The notes below the pieces were generated by a model, which searched no databases, was not told where the DNA came from, and worked only from the letters and a program-made list of their open reading frames with translations. A DNA stretch of 64,000 nucleotides from Micromonospora coriariae (GTDB taxonomy: Bacteria; Actinomycetota; Actinomycetes; Mycobacteriales; Micromonosporaceae): positions 124,001-188,000 of the forward strand of contig NZ_LT607412.1 in NCBI RefSeq assembly GCF_900091455.1. The letters run 5' to 3'. Shown one piece after another: positions 8,679-17,373 of the stretch (positions are counted from its first letter, which is position 1; every line of letters starts with the position of its first letter). The position numbers were made by a program, and so were the translations under genes.

Positions 8679-9724
8679 CGCCGGGACCACCTTTGGCGGA
8701 TCGTTCCGTAGATGCCTTTCGGCAGGAGCAGCACGATGATGATCAACAGGGTGCCGTAGACGATCACGTCCAGGCCGCTGCGCCCCTGCAGGAACTCCAG
8801 CGCGGGTGGCGGGTTGCGCAGCACCGTCGCCGTCACGTCGTTGAGCGGGCCCATCACCACGGCGCCGATTACCGGACCCCAGATGGTCGCCACCCCGCCG
8901 ATCACGGCCGGCAGGATCGCCTGGATCGACACGCTCGACCCGAACGCCAGGTCCGGATCAATGAACAGGAAGTACTGCACGTAGAAGGCGCCGGCGACAG
9001 AGGTGATCGCTGCGGATAGCGCCATCGTCAACAGCTTGTAGCGCATCACCGGGATGCCGACCGCTGCCGCCGCGTCCTCGTCGTCGCGGGCGGCCTTGGT
9101 GAACTGTCCGGCGCGCGAGCGGACGAACTGCACGCTGATCACCAGTGCGGCGACGGTGAGCCCGAGCGCGATCCAGAAGTAGTTCGGCGACGCTGGCTCG
9201 AACTGGATCCACCACCACGAGCTGTCGGGACGCAGCGGCACGTGGTAGCCGACCGCGCGGTTGACGAAGTCGCTGTTTGTCGCCCAGAGCCGGAGCATCT
9301 CGGCGAACGCGAAGGTGGCCAGCGCGAAGTAGGCGCCGCGCAGCTTGTACCGCAGCGCGAGAAAGCCGATCAGCGCGGCGAACGCCGCGGCCATCATCAT
9401 GCCGGCGAGCATCCCGATCCACGGCGACACCCGATACTCGACCAAAAGCCAGGCGCTGGTGTACGCGCCGATTCCGAAGTAGGCCGCGTGCCCGAAGCTG
9501 AACATGCCGCCGAAGCCACTCATCATGTTCCAGCCGATGCTCATCAGGGCGAAGATGAGCACCCGCACCGCGACCGATGCCTGCGCCGACGGCAGGATCA
9601 GCGGCAGCGGCACCAGCAGCACGGCGAGTACCGCGATGGCGACCAGGTGCTTTGTCCACGGCAGGCGGGGCAGCGGCCTGCCGGCCGCTGTCTCCGGTGC
9701 CGGCGTGTCGGTGGTGGTCGTCAT
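8675..9724 (-). CDS. Branched-chain-amino-acid-type ABC transporter permease (LivM-like)
   Basis: This 349-residue permease has a short polar N terminus and then about nine hydrophobic segments, beginning at HLVAIAVLAVLLVPLPLILP. The LivM hallmarks SGFGGMFSFGHAAYFGIGAY and the cytoplasmic coupling loop KAARDDEDAAAAVGIPVMRYK are present. It overlaps LivH upstream and LivG downstream by ATGA junctions. It forms the membrane channel with the LivH-like subunit. Confidence 0.9.
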   Translation of the reverse strand: MTTTTDTPAPETAAGRPLPRLPWTKHLVAIAVLAVLLVPLPLILPSAQASVAVRVLIFALMSIGWNMMSGFGGMFSFGHAAYFGIGAYTSAWLLVEYRVSPWIGMLAGMMMAAAFAALIGFLALRYKLRGAYFALATFAFAEMLRLWATNSDFVNRAVGYHVPLRPDSSWWWIQFEPASPNYFWIALGLTVAALVISVQFVRSRAGQFTKAARDDEDAAAAVGIPVMRYKLLTMALSAAITSVAGAFYVQYFLFIDPDLAFGSSVSIQAILPAVIGGVATIWGPVIGAVVMGPLNDVTATVLRNPPPALEFLQGRSGLDVIVYGTLLIIIVLLLPKGIYGTIRQRWSRR

Positions 9725-10758
9725 GCCGACCTCCCGAAGAGTCCCTGCGGGCGCAGGAAGAGCACGAGCACGAAGACGATGAACACCGACAGCAGGGGCG
9801 ACTGTCCCGGCAGGTAGATGCCGCCGAGCTGCTCGGCCAACCCGATGACCAGACCGCCGACCAGCGCGCCGACGACGTTGCCCATGCCGCCCAGCACCAC
9901 CACCACGAAGGCCACGATGTTGAACAGCGAACCGGTGGTGGGCTCGATGGTGACCAGTGGGGCGACGAGTGTGCCAGCGGCGCCGGCGCAGGCGGTGCCG
10001 AGGGCGAAGGTCACCGCGTAGATGACCCGGGTGTCGATGCCGACCAGTTGCGCGCCGGTGTCGTTGGCCGCCACCGCGCGGATCGCGGTGCCCAGCCGGG
10101 TGCGCTGCAGCAGTAGGTAGAGCACCCCGGCCAGGATCAGCGCGCCGACGAAGGCGAGGATCCGGGACAGGTTGGCCACCGCTTCGAAGATCGGCACGCC
10201 GCGGTCGCCGGGCAGGGCCACCGAGCGGGGGTTCCCGCCGAAGAACAGCAGCAGCGCGTTCTCGATGATCAGCGAGATGCCCAGCGTGATCAGCAGTTGG
10301 TTCTCCAGCGGCTTGCCCATCGCGCCGGCCAGGACGCCTCGCTGCACCAGGATGCCGAGTATGAACATCGCCGGCACGCTGACGGCGAGCGCGAGGTAGG
10401 GATGCAGCCCGGCCTGGGTCAGCCCGAACGTGAGGAACAAGGCCAGCGCCAGGAAGCTGCCGTGCGCGAAGTTGACGATGTCGAGGACGCCGAAGATCAG
10501 CGTGAGGCCCATCGCGATCAGGCCGTAGACGCCGCCGATCAGGACACCGGTGGCCACCGCCTGCACGACGACCACCCCGCTGCCGGAGCGGGCGTACGCG
10601 AGCACGACCGCGAGCACGACCAGCGCGGCGATCACCGCGATCCGCAGCCACGGCACGGTACGGGCGGTGGGCACGCGTACCTCGTCGGGATCCAGGGTTG
10701 CCACGCCGCCGCCGCTGCCGGCGGGGGCGGCGTGACCCTGGTCGGCTGGCGAGGTCAC
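9721..10758 (-). CDS. Branched-chain-amino-acid-type ABC transporter permease (LivH-like)
   Basis: The product is a 345-residue membrane protein with about eight hydrophobic segments and the LivH signature GLIAMGLTLIFGVLDIVNFA. The coupling-loop region RTRLGTAIRAVAANDTGAQL is also clear. An N-terminal ~35-residue polar extension (GHAAPAGSGGGVATLDPDE) is longer than in typical LivH. The GTG start overlaps the stop of the binding-protein gene (GTGA), fixing both ends. Confidence 0.9.
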   Translation of the reverse strand: MTSPADQGHAAPAGSGGGVATLDPDEVRVPTARTVPWLRIAVIAALVVLAVVLAYARSGSGVVVVQAVATGVLIGGVYGLIAMGLTLIFGVLDIVNFAHGSFLALALFLTFGLTQAGLHPYLALAVSVPAMFILGILVQRGVLAGAMGKPLENQLLITLGISLIIENALLLFFGGNPRSVALPGDRGVPIFEAVANLSRILAFVGALILAGVLYLLLQRTRLGTAIRAVAANDTGAQLVGIDTRVIYAVTFALGTACAGAAGTLVAPLVTIEPTTGSLFNIVAFVVVVLGGMGNVVGALVGGLVIGLAEQLGGIYLPGQSPLLSVFIVFVLVLFLRPQGLFGRSA

Positions 10759-12002
10759 TGGCTCTTGAAGGCGGGGTAGAGGGGCTTCGCCTCCGCCTTG
10801 TCGGCCGGGAACACCTGCTTGACCACGCCACCCTGGACCTGCATCAGAATGGGCGTGGCGTTCTCGTTCTCTCCGGTCGGGCCGAACTTGATCGGGCCGT
10901 TGCCGGCGATCAGGGTCGGCACCGAGCCGCTGGCGATCGCGTCGCGCACCTTGGCCGGTTCGGCGCTGCCGGCCCGCTCCAGCGCGTCGGCGATAACCTT
11001 GACCGAGTCGTAGGCGAGCACCGCGCCGGTGCGAATCTGGTCGTTGTAACGCTCCTGGTAGAGCTTGGCCAGCGCCTGCGTGTCGGCGTTGGTCATGTCG
11101 GGGTGGTAGTTGGCGTCGAAGAAGCCCTCGGCCGCGGCGCCCGCCTCCTTCGGGAACTGCGGGAGGTCGAACGCACCGTTGGCGACGCCGTAGACCGCCT
11201 TCAGGGCCGGCGGCTTGACGGTGGCGACGGCCTTGGCCGCCAGCACGCCGTCGCGGTAGTAGCCGGTCACCATCAGCACGTCGGCGCCACTGGCCTTGAC
11301 CTGGGTGACCTGGGTGGTCAGGTCGGAGACGTTGGCGGCGTCGTAGGCGAGCGCCGGGCCGACCTTGATGCCGGCCTTCTCCGCCTCGGCCTTGAAGGCA
11401 TCACGTACGGCGCTGCCGAACGGGCCCTGCTCGTGCAGCACCGCCACGGTCTTGACCGGCTGGTTGGCCGCCTTGGCCACCTGGTCGAGGAACTGCGCAC
11501 CGGCGGTGCCGAGCACGGTGGAGCTGGGCTGCACCCGGAACGTGTACTTGTAGCCCTGGGTGAGAATCGAGTCCGCGCTGGACACATCGATCACCAGCGG
11601 CACCTTGTTGCGTTCGGCCACCGTGGACACGTTCGCGGTGACCGCGCTCTGGTAGGTGCCGACCAGGCCGACCACACCGTCCTGAATGAGGCGCTGCGCC
11701 TCGCTCTGGCCGACCTCCGGCTTGCCCTGGGTGTCGGCGCTCACCAGTTCCAGCTTCTTGCCGCCCTGCGACTTGATGCCACCGGCGTTGTTGATGGCCT
11801 CGACGGCCAGCTTGGCTCCGTTGTCCATCTGCTGGCCGTCAGCCGCGGCCGCGCCGCTCAGCGGGTGCAGAGAACCGATCTTTATGGTGCCACCGGACTG
11901 GGCACCGCCGCCGTTGGTCGTGCCGGCGGGCCCGGACCCGCCACACGCGGCGAGGGCCAGCGGCAGGGTCAAGGCGAGGCTCAGGGTCCAGGTCTTCCTC
12001 AT
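10755..12002 (-). CDS. ABC transporter substrate-binding lipoprotein (Liv/periplasmic-binding-protein type 1)
   Basis: The 415-residue precursor has a signal peptide ending in the lipobox LALAAC (Cys20), a Gly-rich linker, and then a type I binding-protein fold: IKIGSLHPLSGAAAADGQQM, INNAGGIKSQGGKKLELV, GLVGTYQSAVTANVS. It captures the substrate outside the membrane for the LivHMGF-like importer. AGGAG stands 6 bases before the ATG. It is the first gene of the leftward operon and lies about 20 bases from a perfect TGTTCCG/CGGAACA palindrome, so transcription is probably controlled by the divergent IclR regulator. Ligands of this family include amino acids, amides, urea and aromatic acids. Confidence 0.92.
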   Translation of the reverse strand: MRKTWTLSLALTLPLALAACGGSGPAGTTNGGGAQSGGTIKIGSLHPLSGAAAADGQQMDNGAKLAVEAINNAGGIKSQGGKKLELVSADTQGKPEVGQSEAQRLIQDGVVGLVGTYQSAVTANVSTVAERNKVPLVIDVSSADSILTQGYKYTFRVQPSSTVLGTAGAQFLDQVAKAANQPVKTVAVLHEQGPFGSAVRDAFKAEAEKAGIKVGPALAYDAANVSDLTTQVTQVKASGADVLMVTGYYRDGVLAAKAVATVKPPALKAVYGVANGAFDLPQFPKEAGAAAEGFFDANYHPDMTNADTQALAKLYQERYNDQIRTGAVLAYDSVKVIADALERAGSAEPAKVRDAIASGSVPTLIAGNGPIKFGPTGENENATPILMQVQGGVVKQVFPADKAEAKPLYPAFKSQ

Positions 12003-12022
12003 GTCAGCTCCTGGGGTGACCG

Positions 12023-12041
12023 TGTTCCGCCACACGGAACA
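12023..12041. promoter_or_regulatory. Putative IclR operator, leftward operon
   Basis: TGTTCCG, 5-base spacer CCACA, CGGAACA: a perfect 7-base inverted repeat 21 bases upstream of the binding-protein start. It shares TGTTCCG and the CGGAA half with the second site at 12166 and matches the TTCCG/CGGAA style of IclR-family operators. Position close to the leftward start suggests repression or ligand-dependent activation of the transport-catabolic operon. Confidence 0.7.
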
Positions 12042-12135
12042 TCGCATGGGGCATGATGCTGGCACTGCCTGTTCGCCTGGGTCAAGGGTTCGTCGCAGAA
12101 TCTTCGCCAACCCTGGATAGCGCCATATTGGGGAC

Positions 12136-12164
12136 TTGACCCTCGGGCCAGTCGGTGCTGGAAT
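12136..12164 (+). promoter_or_regulatory. Possible promoter of the rightward operon
   Basis: TTGACC and TGGAAT are separated by 17 bases, a reasonable -35/-10 pair for a housekeeping sigma factor although the -10 is weak. The second palindrome begins 2 bases downstream, so a bound IclR protein would cover the transcription start, consistent with autoregulation. Confidence 0.35.
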
Positions 12165-12165
12165 C

Positions 12166-12186
12166 GTGTTCCGCTGGCGGAAACAC
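12166..12186. promoter_or_regulatory. Putative IclR operator, rightward operon
   Basis: GTGTTCCGC-TG-GCGGAAACAC is a near-perfect palindrome with one inserted A in the right arm. It lies 20 bases upstream of the GTG start of the IclR gene. It repeats the TGTTCCG core of the site at 12023. Its presence argues against the earlier in-frame ATG at 12155 as the real start, because that would put the operator inside the coding region. Confidence 0.7.
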
Positions 12187-12205
12187 CGCACTGGGAGATG
12201 AAGAC

Positions 12206-12982
12206 GTGGCAGAAAGTCAGGGCACCGAGGCGGCGAGCCGCGTGGCCGACGTCCTTCTCCTGTTCACCGACGGGCCGGACTTCCTCGGGGTCACCGCGAT
12301 AGCGCGCAGCCTCGACCTGTCCAAGGCCGTGGTGCACCGGATCCTGCAGACGCTGGTCGAGCGTCGGCTGCTGGTCAGCGACCCGGCGAGCCGCGGCTAC
12401 CAGCTCGGCCCGGCGGCCGCCGCACTCGGCGCCCGCGCGCTGCGCGAATCTCAGCTGCGCACGGTCGCGATGCCGGTCCTGCGCGAGCTGCAACTGACCA
12501 CCGGCGAGACGACGACCGTGTCAGCGCGGGTGCATAGCGGCCGGGTCTACCTCGACCAGGTCGAGTCCACACGGGAAATCAAGATGACGGTCGAGGTGGG
12601 TCGCCGTTTCCCCCTGCACGCCGGCAGCTCCAGCACCTGCATCCTGGCCTTCCTGCCCGACACCGAGCGGGAGTGCGTGCTCGCCGCCGAACTGCCGTCG
12701 CTGACCAGCCGCACAGTGACCGACCACGACCTGCTCCGCTCGCGGCTCACCGCGATCCGCGAGAGCGGGGTCGCCAACTCCGACGGCGAACGGCAGGAGG
12801 GCGCGGGCTCGGTCGCCTCGCCCGTCTTCGGCATCGACGGCACGGTCGTCGGTGCCATCTCGGTCTGCGGCCCTGCGCACCGGGTCGACGCGGCCGCCCG
12901 GGAACGCTTCGGTCCGCTCGTGTGGGAGGCCGCCGACCGCATCTCGCGGGCGCTGGGCTGGTCCGGCGGGCTCCCCAAGTGA
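12206..12982 (+). CDS. IclR family transcriptional regulator
   Basis: The 258-residue protein has an N-terminal winged helix (ASRVADVLLLF, FLGVTAIARSLDLSKAVVHRIL as recognition region, then RGYQLGPAAAALG) and a C-terminal IclR effector-binding domain. The latter ends in the familiar SVASPVFGIDGTVVGAISV stretch. The GTG start is preceded by GGGAGA. It is the first gene of the rightward operon and overlaps the CitE-type gene by GTGA. It is the obvious local regulator of both arms; the effector is probably the transported compound or an intermediate. Confidence 0.92.
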   Translation: MAESQGTEAASRVADVLLLFTDGPDFLGVTAIARSLDLSKAVVHRILQTLVERRLLVSDPASRGYQLGPAAAALGARALRESQLRTVAMPVLRELQLTTGETTTVSARVHSGRVYLDQVESTREIKMTVEVGRRFPLHAGSSSTCILAFLPDTERECVLAAELPSLTSRTVTDHDLLRSRLTAIRESGVANSDGERQEGAGSVASPVFGIDGTVVGAISVCGPAHRVDAAARERFGPLVWEAADRISRALGWSGGLPK

Positions 12983-13821
12983 CCCCGCGATCCTGGCTCT
13001 ACGTGCCCGGCCACCGCGCCGACCGGGTCGCGAAGGCCCTCGCCGCCGGTGCCGACGCGGTGGTCGTCGACCTCGAGGACGCCGTGCCGCCGGACCAGAA
13101 GACGACCGCCCGGGAAACCGCCCTGCGGCTGGCCTCCCAGGGCCTCCAGGAGCGACCGCTGTGGGTACGCGTGAACGACCCGACCGGCCCATGGGGCGAG
13201 GACGACATCGACGCGCTGGCCGGGTTGGAGCTGACCGGCTTGCGGGTGCCCCGGTGCGAAGACCCGGCTGTGATCCGCGAAGTCGCCACCCGGGCCGGGC
13301 TGCCGCTGCAACTGCTCCTGGAAAGCGCCGCCGGGCTGGCCCGGGCGGCCGAGTTGGCCACCGCGCATCCCCTGGTCGCCGGGCTGGGGCTGGGCGAGGC
13401 CGACCTGTCGGCCGACCTACGGGTGACCGGTGACGACGGGCTGGCCTGGGCGCGCGGCTGGGTGGTGGTCGCGGCCCGCGCCGCTGGGCTCCCCTCGCCC
13501 GTGCAGAGCGTCTACACCGACGTCGCCGACCTCGACGGCCTGCGCGCCAGCACCGAGCGGGCCAGGGCCAACGGCTTCGTCGGCCGGTCGGTGGTGCACC
13601 CCCGACAGATCCCGGTCGTGCACGAGGTCTTCACGCCGACCGCCGCCGAGGTGGCGTCCGCGCGGGCCGTCGTTTCCGCCGCGGCGCGCGCGCAGGAGGC
13701 CGGCGAGGTGGCCGTGCTCGACGCCGACGGCCGGTTCGTCGATCCCGCGGTGGTGCGCCGGGCCCGACTCGTTCACGACCTGACCGAACCGTCCGAACCG
13801 CCATCAGGAGGAACGAGTTGA
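12979..13821 (+). CDS. HpcH/HpaI aldolase / citrate lyase beta-type (CitE-like) enzyme
   Basis: The product has 280 residues with the CitE-like TIM barrel landmarks RSWLYVPGHRADRVAKA, DLEDAVPPDQK, Arg65 in WVRVND, Glu115 in LLLESAAG, and Asp142 in GLGEADLSADL as second Mg ligand, followed by the NGFVGRSVVHPRQI tail. Stand-alone members cleave malyl-CoA, citramalyl-CoA or related 3-hydroxyacyl-CoA. The usual GLRVPK lysine is Arg here (GLRVPRCEDP). The GTG start overlaps the IclR stop. With a CoA-transferase in the opposite arm, a final cleavage to acetyl-CoA plus a keto acid is plausible. Confidence 0.87.
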   Translation: MTPRSWLYVPGHRADRVAKALAAGADAVVVDLEDAVPPDQKTTARETALRLASQGLQERPLWVRVNDPTGPWGEDDIDALAGLELTGLRVPRCEDPAVIREVATRAGLPLQLLLESAAGLARAAELATAHPLVAGLGLGEADLSADLRVTGDDGLAWARGWVVVAARAAGLPSPVQSVYTDVADLDGLRASTERARANGFVGRSVVHPRQIPVVHEVFTPTAAEVASARAVVSAAARAQEAGEVAVLDADGRFVDPAVVRRARLVHDLTEPSEPPSGGTS

Positions 13822-14663
13822 CCACCGAGCCGCAGGCCCGCCCGGCGCGCACTAACGACGCCCTACTCACCGCGGTGACCGCGGGGGTACGGCTCGTCGA
13901 GCTCGGGCACCCGCATTTCACGGGCATGCCGTGCTCGCCGAACCATCCCGGTTTCCGAATGAGCCTGATCCGCCGCCACGGCGACATGGTCCGCCCGGAC
14001 GGCGGCTCGGCAGCCAACGAGATGATCGTGACCGGGGGGCACGTGGGGACCCACGTCGACGCGCTCTCCCACGTCAGCCACGACGGCAGGCTGCACGGCG
14101 GCGTGGACGCCGCGGCGGCGCAGACCGGCGGCCGGTTCAGCGCGCTCGGCGCCGAGCACACGCCCGCGCTGCTCACCCGGGGTGTGCTGCTCGACGTGGC
14201 CGCCGTACACGGGGTGGACGTGCTACCCGCCGGCTACGGCGTGACCGCGACCGACCTGGCCGCCGCCGCCGAGCGGGCCGGTGTCGAGCCGGGGCCTGGC
14301 GACGTCGCGCTGGTGCGCACCGGCTGGGCGCGGCACTTCGAGGACGCGACGACCTATCTCGGGCAGACCGCTGGCGTGCCGGGCGCCACCATCGACGCCG
14401 CCGAGTGGCTGGCCGAGCGTCGGGTGGTTGCCACCGGCTCGGACACCACGGCGTACGAGCAGATCCGTCCGGGCAGCGGCCACAGCATTCTGCCCGTGCA
14501 CCGGGTGTTGCTGGTCGATGCCGGCGTCTACATCATCGAGCACCTCAACCTGGAGCACGCGGCCGCCGAAGGGCTGACGGCGTTCGTCTTCGCGATGGCG
14601 CCGTTGCGCATCGTCGGCGGCACCGGCTCGCCGATCCGGCCGTTCGCGGCGGTGGCGGCATGA
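13818..14663 (+). CDS. Cyclase / kynurenine formamidase-like metal hydrolase
   Basis: This 281-residue protein contains the cyclase-family metal motif HxGTHxDxxxH as His75-V-Gly-Thr-His79-V-Asp81-ALS-His85, and further conserved stretches LVRTGW and GSDTTAYE. Relatives include kynurenine formamidase, isatin hydrolase and dihydropyrimidine-like amide hydrolases. I take the TTG start because it overlaps the previous stop (TTGA) and follows AGGAGGAA. Cytoplasmic; probably opens an amide, imide or lactone in the pathway. Confidence 0.85.
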   Translation: MTTEPQARPARTNDALLTAVTAGVRLVELGHPHFTGMPCSPNHPGFRMSLIRRHGDMVRPDGGSAANEMIVTGGHVGTHVDALSHVSHDGRLHGGVDAAAAQTGGRFSALGAEHTPALLTRGVLLDVAAVHGVDVLPAGYGVTATDLAAAAERAGVEPGPGDVALVRTGWARHFEDATTYLGQTAGVPGATIDAAEWLAERRVVATGSDTTAYEQIRPGSGHSILPVHRVLLVDAGVYIIEHLNLEHAAAEGLTAFVFAMAPLRIVGGTGSPIRPFAAVAA

Positions 14664-16057
14664 GCACGCCGACCATCGTGCACCGGCTCGCGGCGGTGGC
14701 CGACGACGTACGGCGCGGTGGGCTTCCCGGCGACCTGCGGCAGGACGTGGCCCGCAGGGTCCTCGACCTGATCGGCAACAGCCTCGCCGCCACCGGGCTG
14801 CCGCCCGCACGGGCGGTCACCGCGTACGTCCGGGCGGCCGGCGGCACGCCGGAGGCCGTCGCGATCGGCACCGGGCTGCGCGTCCCGGCCGCGAACGCGG
14901 CGCTGGTCAACGGCACGCTGGCGCACTCGCTCGACTTCGACGACACCCACCTGCCGTCGGTTCTGCACCCCTCCTCGCCGGTGGTGCCGGCGGCGTTGGC
15001 GGTGGCCGAGGCGCGCGGCGCGTCCGGTGCCGCGCTGCTCGACGCGGCCGGAATGGGCATCGAGGTCGCCGTCCGGCTCGGCATGGGCGGCTACGACCGC
15101 GCGCTCGGAAATTCCGAGTTCTTTGAGCGCGGGCAACACGCCACGTCGATCTGCGGCGCGGTCGGGGCAGCCGTGGCGGCCGCGATGGTCGGTGGCGCCG
15201 ACGCCGAAGGCATCGCCCACGCGGCCGGGATCGCCGCGAGCATGGGTGCCGGACTGCTGGAGGCCAACCGGACCGGCGGCACCGTGAAGCGGGTGCACTG
15301 CGGCTGGGCGGCCCACTCCGGCGTGGTCGCCGCCGAGTTAGCCCGGCACGGGCTCACCGGCCCGCCGACAGTGGTCGAGGGGCGGTTCGGCTTCCTGCAC
15401 GCGTTCTGCGGCGAGCGGGCCGACGTCGACGCGGTGGTGGACCGGCTCGGCACGCACTGGGAGCTGCCGGGAATCTTCTTCAAGCCGTACCCGTGCAACC
15501 ACTTCACGCACGCCGGCATCGACGCGGCGCTGGCCCTGCGCGCGCGCGGCATCGAACCGGCCGCGATCGAGTCGATCGAGTTGGGCGTACCGTCGCCGGT
15601 GCTGCGCACGATCGCCCAACCGCCGGAGGACAAGGCGCGGCCGCAATCCGGCTACCACGCGGCGTTCAGCGGCCCCTACACGGTGGCGGCGGCGCTGCTC
15701 GGCGGCGGCGGCCTGGGCCTGGGTCACGAGGACTTCACGGACGCTGCGGCGGCGGACGAGACGCGGTTGGCGCTGGCGGCGAAGGTGCGCTGCGTGGCGG
15801 ACGCCCGCTGCGACGAGATCTTCCCGAACCAGTTCCCGGCTGTACTGCGGGTGGCGATGCACGACGGCACCCGGCACGAGGTGCGGGTCGACGTCAACCG
15901 CGGTGGGCCGGACAACCCGCTCAGCTCGGCCGAGCTGGCCGCCAAGTTCACGCTCAACGCCGCACGGGTGCCCGACCGCGAGGACATCGCCGCGGCCGTG
16001 CTGGACCTGGCCGCCGCGCCCGACGTGGCCGCTCTGATGGTCCGGGTGCGGGGATGA
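14660..16057 (+). CDS. MmgE/PrpD family protein (copy 2)
   Basis: The product has 465 residues with the classic features of the family: LVNGTLAHSLDFDDTHLPSV near residue 95 (the Asp-Asp-x-His active-site strip), HPSSPVVPAALAVAE, KRVHCGWAAHSGVVAAELA and KPYPCNHFTHAGIDAALAL. This copy keeps the best-preserved active site of the four in the window, so it is the most likely true dehydratase or decarboxylase. The ATGA overlap with the cyclase gene indicates tight coupling. Confidence 0.88.
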   Translation: MSTPTIVHRLAAVADDVRRGGLPGDLRQDVARRVLDLIGNSLAATGLPPARAVTAYVRAAGGTPEAVAIGTGLRVPAANAALVNGTLAHSLDFDDTHLPSVLHPSSPVVPAALAVAEARGASGAALLDAAGMGIEVAVRLGMGGYDRALGNSEFFERGQHATSICGAVGAAVAAAMVGGADAEGIAHAAGIAASMGAGLLEANRTGGTVKRVHCGWAAHSGVVAAELARHGLTGPPTVVEGRFGFLHAFCGERADVDAVVDRLGTHWELPGIFFKPYPCNHFTHAGIDAALALRARGIEPAAIESIELGVPSPVLRTIAQPPEDKARPQSGYHAAFSGPYTVAAALLGGGGLGLGHEDFTDAAAADETRLALAAKVRCVADARCDEIFPNQFPAVLRVAMHDGTRHEVRVDVNRGGPDNPLSSAELAAKFTLNAARVPDREDIAAAVLDLAAAPDVAALMVRVRG

Positions 16058-17373
16058 TCGAGCGGCTCGCCGCGACTGCCGCCAGCACCGAGTGGGCGTC
16101 AGCACCCGCCGGCGTCCAGGACCGGGTGGTCGACCTGGTCGCGGACACGATCGCGGTCGCCGCGCTGGGCAGCGGGCGGGCCGAGCTGCGCGCGTTGGCC
16201 GCCGGGTCCGGCGGCTCGGGTGAGTCGACAGTGGTGGGCTCGCCGCGCGGTTGGCCCGCCGCGGAGGCTCAGTTCCTCAATGGCAGCGCGATCGCGGCGG
16301 ATCAGCTCCAGGACGGCCATCGACCGGCCCGTGGCCATCCGGCATCGCACGTGGTCCCGGCCGTGCTGGCGCTCGCCGAGGACCGGGACCTGCCGGGTGT
16401 CGAACTGCTGTCGGCGGTGCTGGCCGGTTACGAGGTCGGTGTGCGGGTCGGTCGGGCGATGGGGGGCACGCCGGATGGCGTGCACGACATCGGCACCTGG
16501 GGCCAGGTCGGGGCGGCCGCCGGGGTGGCTCGGCTGCTGGCGCCGGGCGATGCGGCCGCCATGCGCCGCGCCGTCGAGCTGGCCGGTTCGGCCGTGCTGC
16601 TCAGCGACGCGGCGACCATCTTCGCCGGGCGTGCCGGCGGGCACGCGTTCCTGGGCGCGTCGGTGCAGCTGGGCGCGAGCCTTGGCGCGGCCGCCGTGGC
16701 CGGTCTGGAACCGCTGCCCGGCGCGCTGGATCGGCATTTCGCAGCGGTCGCCGCCCGTGACTGGTCGGGTGTCGGGCACGACCATGGCCACGAGGTGCTC
16801 CATGGCTACACCAAGGCGCACCCCACCTGCGCCCACCTGCACGGCGTGAACGACGCGGTGGCGGACATCGCCTCCGTGACCGGCCCGTTGTCGGATGTGG
16901 AACGCGTCGAGGTGCGCACGTTCGCGCACGCGGCCCGGTTCGACGCGGTCGCCGACAGCGAGCTGGCCGCCCGGTTCAGCGTGCCCACCTCGGTCGCGGT
17001 CGCGCTGCTCACCGGCACGCTCGACGAGACCACGCTGACCGCGGAGACGGTCTGCTCGGCGACGGTCCGCGACCTGGCCGCGCGGGTCGAGGTGCGGCAC
17101 GACCCTGAGCTGGACGCCGGCTATCCGGCCGGCCGTCCCGCCCGGGTGCGGGTCATCCGCGCCGACGGCCGCGTGCTGACCGGAGCGGCGGATCTGCCGC
17201 GCGGCGACGGCCCCCGGGCCTTCGACCGGGACGCGTTGCGCACCAAGGCCCGGCGGCTGCTCGACCACCGCTTTCCCGGGCATGCCGACGCGGTGCTCGC
17301 CCTGATCGACGGGCTGGCCGCCGGCGGCACCGCCCGCTCGCTCGGTGCCGCGCTACGGGCGGCGGCCGCGTGA
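16054..17373 (+). CDS. MmgE/PrpD family protein (copy 3)
   Basis: The 439-residue protein has FLNGSAIAADQLQDGHRPARGHPASHVVPA, so the DDT strip of copy 2 is replaced by QDGH followed by the conserved GHPASH. GTWGQVGAAAGVARLL and HGYTKAHPTCAHLHGVNDAV correspond to the later conserved blocks. The altered strip suggests a different reaction or substrate from copy 2, or a heteromeric partner role. It starts within the stop of copy 2 (ATGA) and ends within the start of the DUF3891 gene (GTGA). Confidence 0.85.
   Translation: MIERLAATAASTEWASAPAGVQDRVVDLVADTIAVAALGSGRAELRALAAGSGGSGESTVVGSPRGWPAAEAQFLNGSAIAADQLQDGHRPARGHPASHVVPAVLALAEDRDLPGVELLSAVLAGYEVGVRVGRAMGGTPDGVHDIGTWGQVGAAAGVARLLAPGDAAAMRRAVELAGSAVLLSDAATIFAGRAGGHAFLGASVQLGASLGAAAVAGLEPLPGALDRHFAAVAARDWSGVGHDHGHEVLHGYTKAHPTCAHLHGVNDAVADIASVTGPLSDVERVEVRTFAHAARFDAVADSELAARFSVPTSVAVALLTGTLDETTLTAETVCSATVRDLAARVEVRHDPELDAGYPAGRPARVRVIRADGRVLTGAADLPRGDGPRAFDRDALRTKARRLLDHRFPGHADAVLALIDGLAAGGTARSLGAALRAAAA

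Noticed and set aside
12155..12205. Earlier ATG start for the IclR gene
   Set aside because: It would place the palindrome inside the coding region and adds 17 residues unlike the family; the GTG with GGGAGA fits better.
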